Shown here piece after piece: positions 62,793 to 64,000 of a DNA stretch of 64,000 bases. Each line of letters begins with the position of its first letter. The stretch's first letter is position 1. The notes below the pieces were generated by a model. It had not been told where the DNA came from. It saw nothing but the letters and a program-made list of their open reading frames with translations, and did not search any database. The DNA is taken from positions 286,682 through 350,681 of the forward strand of contig JAVKBW010000087.1 in the NCBI GenBank assembly GCA_040222995.1. Direction: 5' to 3'. The position numbers were made by a program, and so were the translations under genes. The DNA is from JAVKBW01 sp040222995 (GTDB lineage: Bacteria > Pseudomonadota > Alphaproteobacteria > UBA8366 > Aestuariispiraceae).

Positions 62793-63958
62793 GCTGCTCT
62801 CTCCTCATCCATGTTCAGGCCGTAGCGGCGGGTGTAGTCCCCGAACAGGGCCTCTACCTCACTGCGTTCAATACTGTAATCCTGCAGGCGATAGCGGTGT
62901 TCGCCGTGTTGCCCACGGGGGTTGGCGTCCAGCCAGCGCTGCATGCGCGCACGCGCTCCGGTCTCGAACGGCATGTCACGCAGGGCATAGACCCGTTCCA
63001 GCACCGGCCAGGGATCGCGCAGGAAATCATCGTGGTGCAGGTCGATAAACTGGCCCGGGTGGGCAGGTTCCAGCGCCGCCCGGTCGGCCTCGAAGGTGCG
63101 TGTATAGGCGATCAGCATGTTCATCCAGTCGCGGCCGATCTCCGCCCGGTCAACCACATCGCTGCCACTGCGCCGCAGGACTTCACTGAAGCTGCAGCCG
63201 GAGGCGACGAAGGCCATGGGCGCCCGGTGGGTCTGGAGAATAATGGCATCCGGGTACACCCGCAGAATCTCCCGCAAACCCAGCTGATGGAAGGGTGCCT
63301 TCAATACCCAGCTGCCGGGGTGGCGCGACTGCAGCAGCTGCAGCTGGCGCCGGTGATAATCGTAGCTGTCGGAGCGGCAGAGGTTGGCGTAGAACCAGTT
63401 GGCATAGCTGGGGATGTGGAACAGCGCCGGATATTCCACCGACATGAAGTTGCGGTTGAGCAGCATGTAGCACTCATCCGGCTCCTGGGCATCGATCAGG
63501 TGGGTGCGCTTGAAACCGGGCAGGAAGCTCTCGGTCAACGCCACGCTCTCTGCCTGCGCCGCGATACGCGGGTCCGTGGTATAGGTAGCGGTCTCCGGCG
63601 GCGGCACCGGGTTCTGGGCCTCCCACAGGCGCAGGGTGCGGTTGCGCGGGTCCTGGTTCAGCAGATGGTGCAGGGCAGTGGTACCGGTGCGGGGCAGGCC
63701 GACAATAAACACTGGCTGGCGCACCGGTTCGTCCGCGACCTCCGGGTGGGCCGCCAGGTAGTCCTGGATCTGCAGGCGCTTGCTGAGCCCGGCCAGGATC
63801 GTCATCTCCGCCCTGAGCCGGCCAAAGTCGTTAAGCCGCGCCTCGGTCAGCAGCGCGTTCAGCAGCCGCTCCAATGCCTCGTAAAAAGCGGGATCGCCAA
63901 AATCCTCCAGCCCGGTATCCAGCATGGCCTGCTGGCGCAGCGATTCAATTTCAAGCAC
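62789..63958 (-). CDS. Sulfotransferase family protein
   Basis: A 389-residue PAPS-dependent sulfotransferase of the bacterial type. The 5'-phosphosulfate loop is VGLPRTGTTALHHLL at about residues 86-100. The 3'-phosphate site is in APMAFVASGCSFSEV. Catalytic-region histidines and the C-terminal RYRLQDYSIERSEVEALFGDYTRRY are typical. It transfers sulfate from PAPS to an unknown small-molecule or lipid acceptor. Its stop codon overlaps the start of the DUF1214 gene, so the two are coupled and transcribed in that order. It belongs to the gammaproteobacterium-like right segment. The start lies 42 bp from the window edge. Confidence 0.92.
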   Translation of the reverse strand: MLEIESLRQQAMLDTGLEDFGDPAFYEALERLLNALLTEARLNDFGRLRAEMTILAGLSKRLQIQDYLAAHPEVADEPVRQPVFIVGLPRTGTTALHHLLNQDPRNRTLRLWEAQNPVPPPETATYTTDPRIAAQAESVALTESFLPGFKRTHLIDAQEPDECYMLLNRNFMSVEYPALFHIPSYANWFYANLCRSDSYDYHRRQLQLLQSRHPGSWVLKAPFHQLGLREILRVYPDAIILQTHRAPMAFVASGCSFSEVLRRSGSDVVDRAEIGRDWMNMLIAYTRTFEADRAALEPAHPGQFIDLHHDDFLRDPWPVLERVYALRDMPFETGARARMQRWLDANPRGQHGEHRYRLQDYSIERSEVEALFGDYTRRYGLNMDEERAA

Positions 63959-64000
63959 GGGGTACCCTTCCTGTCGTTATTATTGTGTCCGGGTGCCGCG

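Noticed and set aside
1..64000. CRISPR arrays, rRNA operons and further tRNA genes
   Set aside because: None seen by eye. Apart from selC no tRNA-like cloverleaf or regularly spaced repeat was noticed.

Overview
The window looks like chromosomal DNA of a GC-rich alphaproteobacterium, possibly from the Rhodospirillales side of the class. Supporting signs are an alphaproteobacterial LexA operator (GAAC-N7-GAAC) in front of a DnaE2 polymerase, a GapR/DUF2312 protein, a DUF1244 protein, HspQ, EttA and very strong CCG/GCG codon preference. Species cannot be named from sequence alone. From about 59.5 kb to the right edge the codon style changes in the middle of one gene and the content becomes gammaproteobacterium-like, so the right 4.5 kb may be a recombinant or misassembled segment.

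Layout. 0-11 kb: accessory signalling and stress-type genes. These are a metallo-beta-lactamase/cyclic-nucleotide-binding fusion cut by the window edge, a DUF3309 peptide, a 1468-residue CheB-CheR-PAS-histidine kinase-REC-REC-LuxR protein, an OmpA-like lipoprotein and several small hypotheticals, separated by repeat-rich intergenic DNA with a decayed Crp/Fnr gene. 11-12.5 kb: AT-rich DNA without a credible gene. 12.5-17.2 kb: a small integrative element (helicase-like DUF3631 protein, toprim primase, AlpA, hypothetical, tyrosine integrase) lying against the 3' end of a selenocysteine tRNA gene.

17.4-31.7 kb: an amine and amino-acid metabolism region. It opens with a PrdB/GrdB-type selenoprotein whose in-frame UGA is followed by a SECIS-like hairpin, transcribed divergently from selC and followed by a ureohydrolase. 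Then come an XRE regulator, an M81 (MlrC) peptidase, a Tat-exported peptide-type binding protein, a glycosyltransferase, a trimethylamine-dehydrogenase-family flavoenzyme, a LysR regulator with a divergent permease, and a BetI-like TetR regulator. Twice here a gene is followed by inserted genes and then by a second, diverged 41-codon copy of its own 3' end.

32-57.5 kb: mostly housekeeping or core-like genes. These are dnaE2, glycosyltransferases, an atypical PEP carboxylase, asparagine synthetase, a di-heme oxidoreductase, a Fur-type-box-preceded ferric binding protein and permease without an ATPase, a DMT exporter, hspQ, ettA, an MFS carrier, a SAF-domain dehydrogenase with a GntR regulator, a 265-bp MITE-like element, N-formylglutamate amidohydrolase coupled to a GCS2 ligase, DUF1244 and GapR. 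57.5-64 kb: indolepyruvate ferredoxin oxidoreductase with the internal change of codon style, an Lrp/AsnC regulator, a DUF1214 protein and a sulfotransferase.

The most interesting local system is selC, the Sec-containing reductase-like protein, the ureohydrolase and the TMADH-like enzyme. Together they suggest selenium-dependent handling of a nitrogenous compound, substrate unknown.
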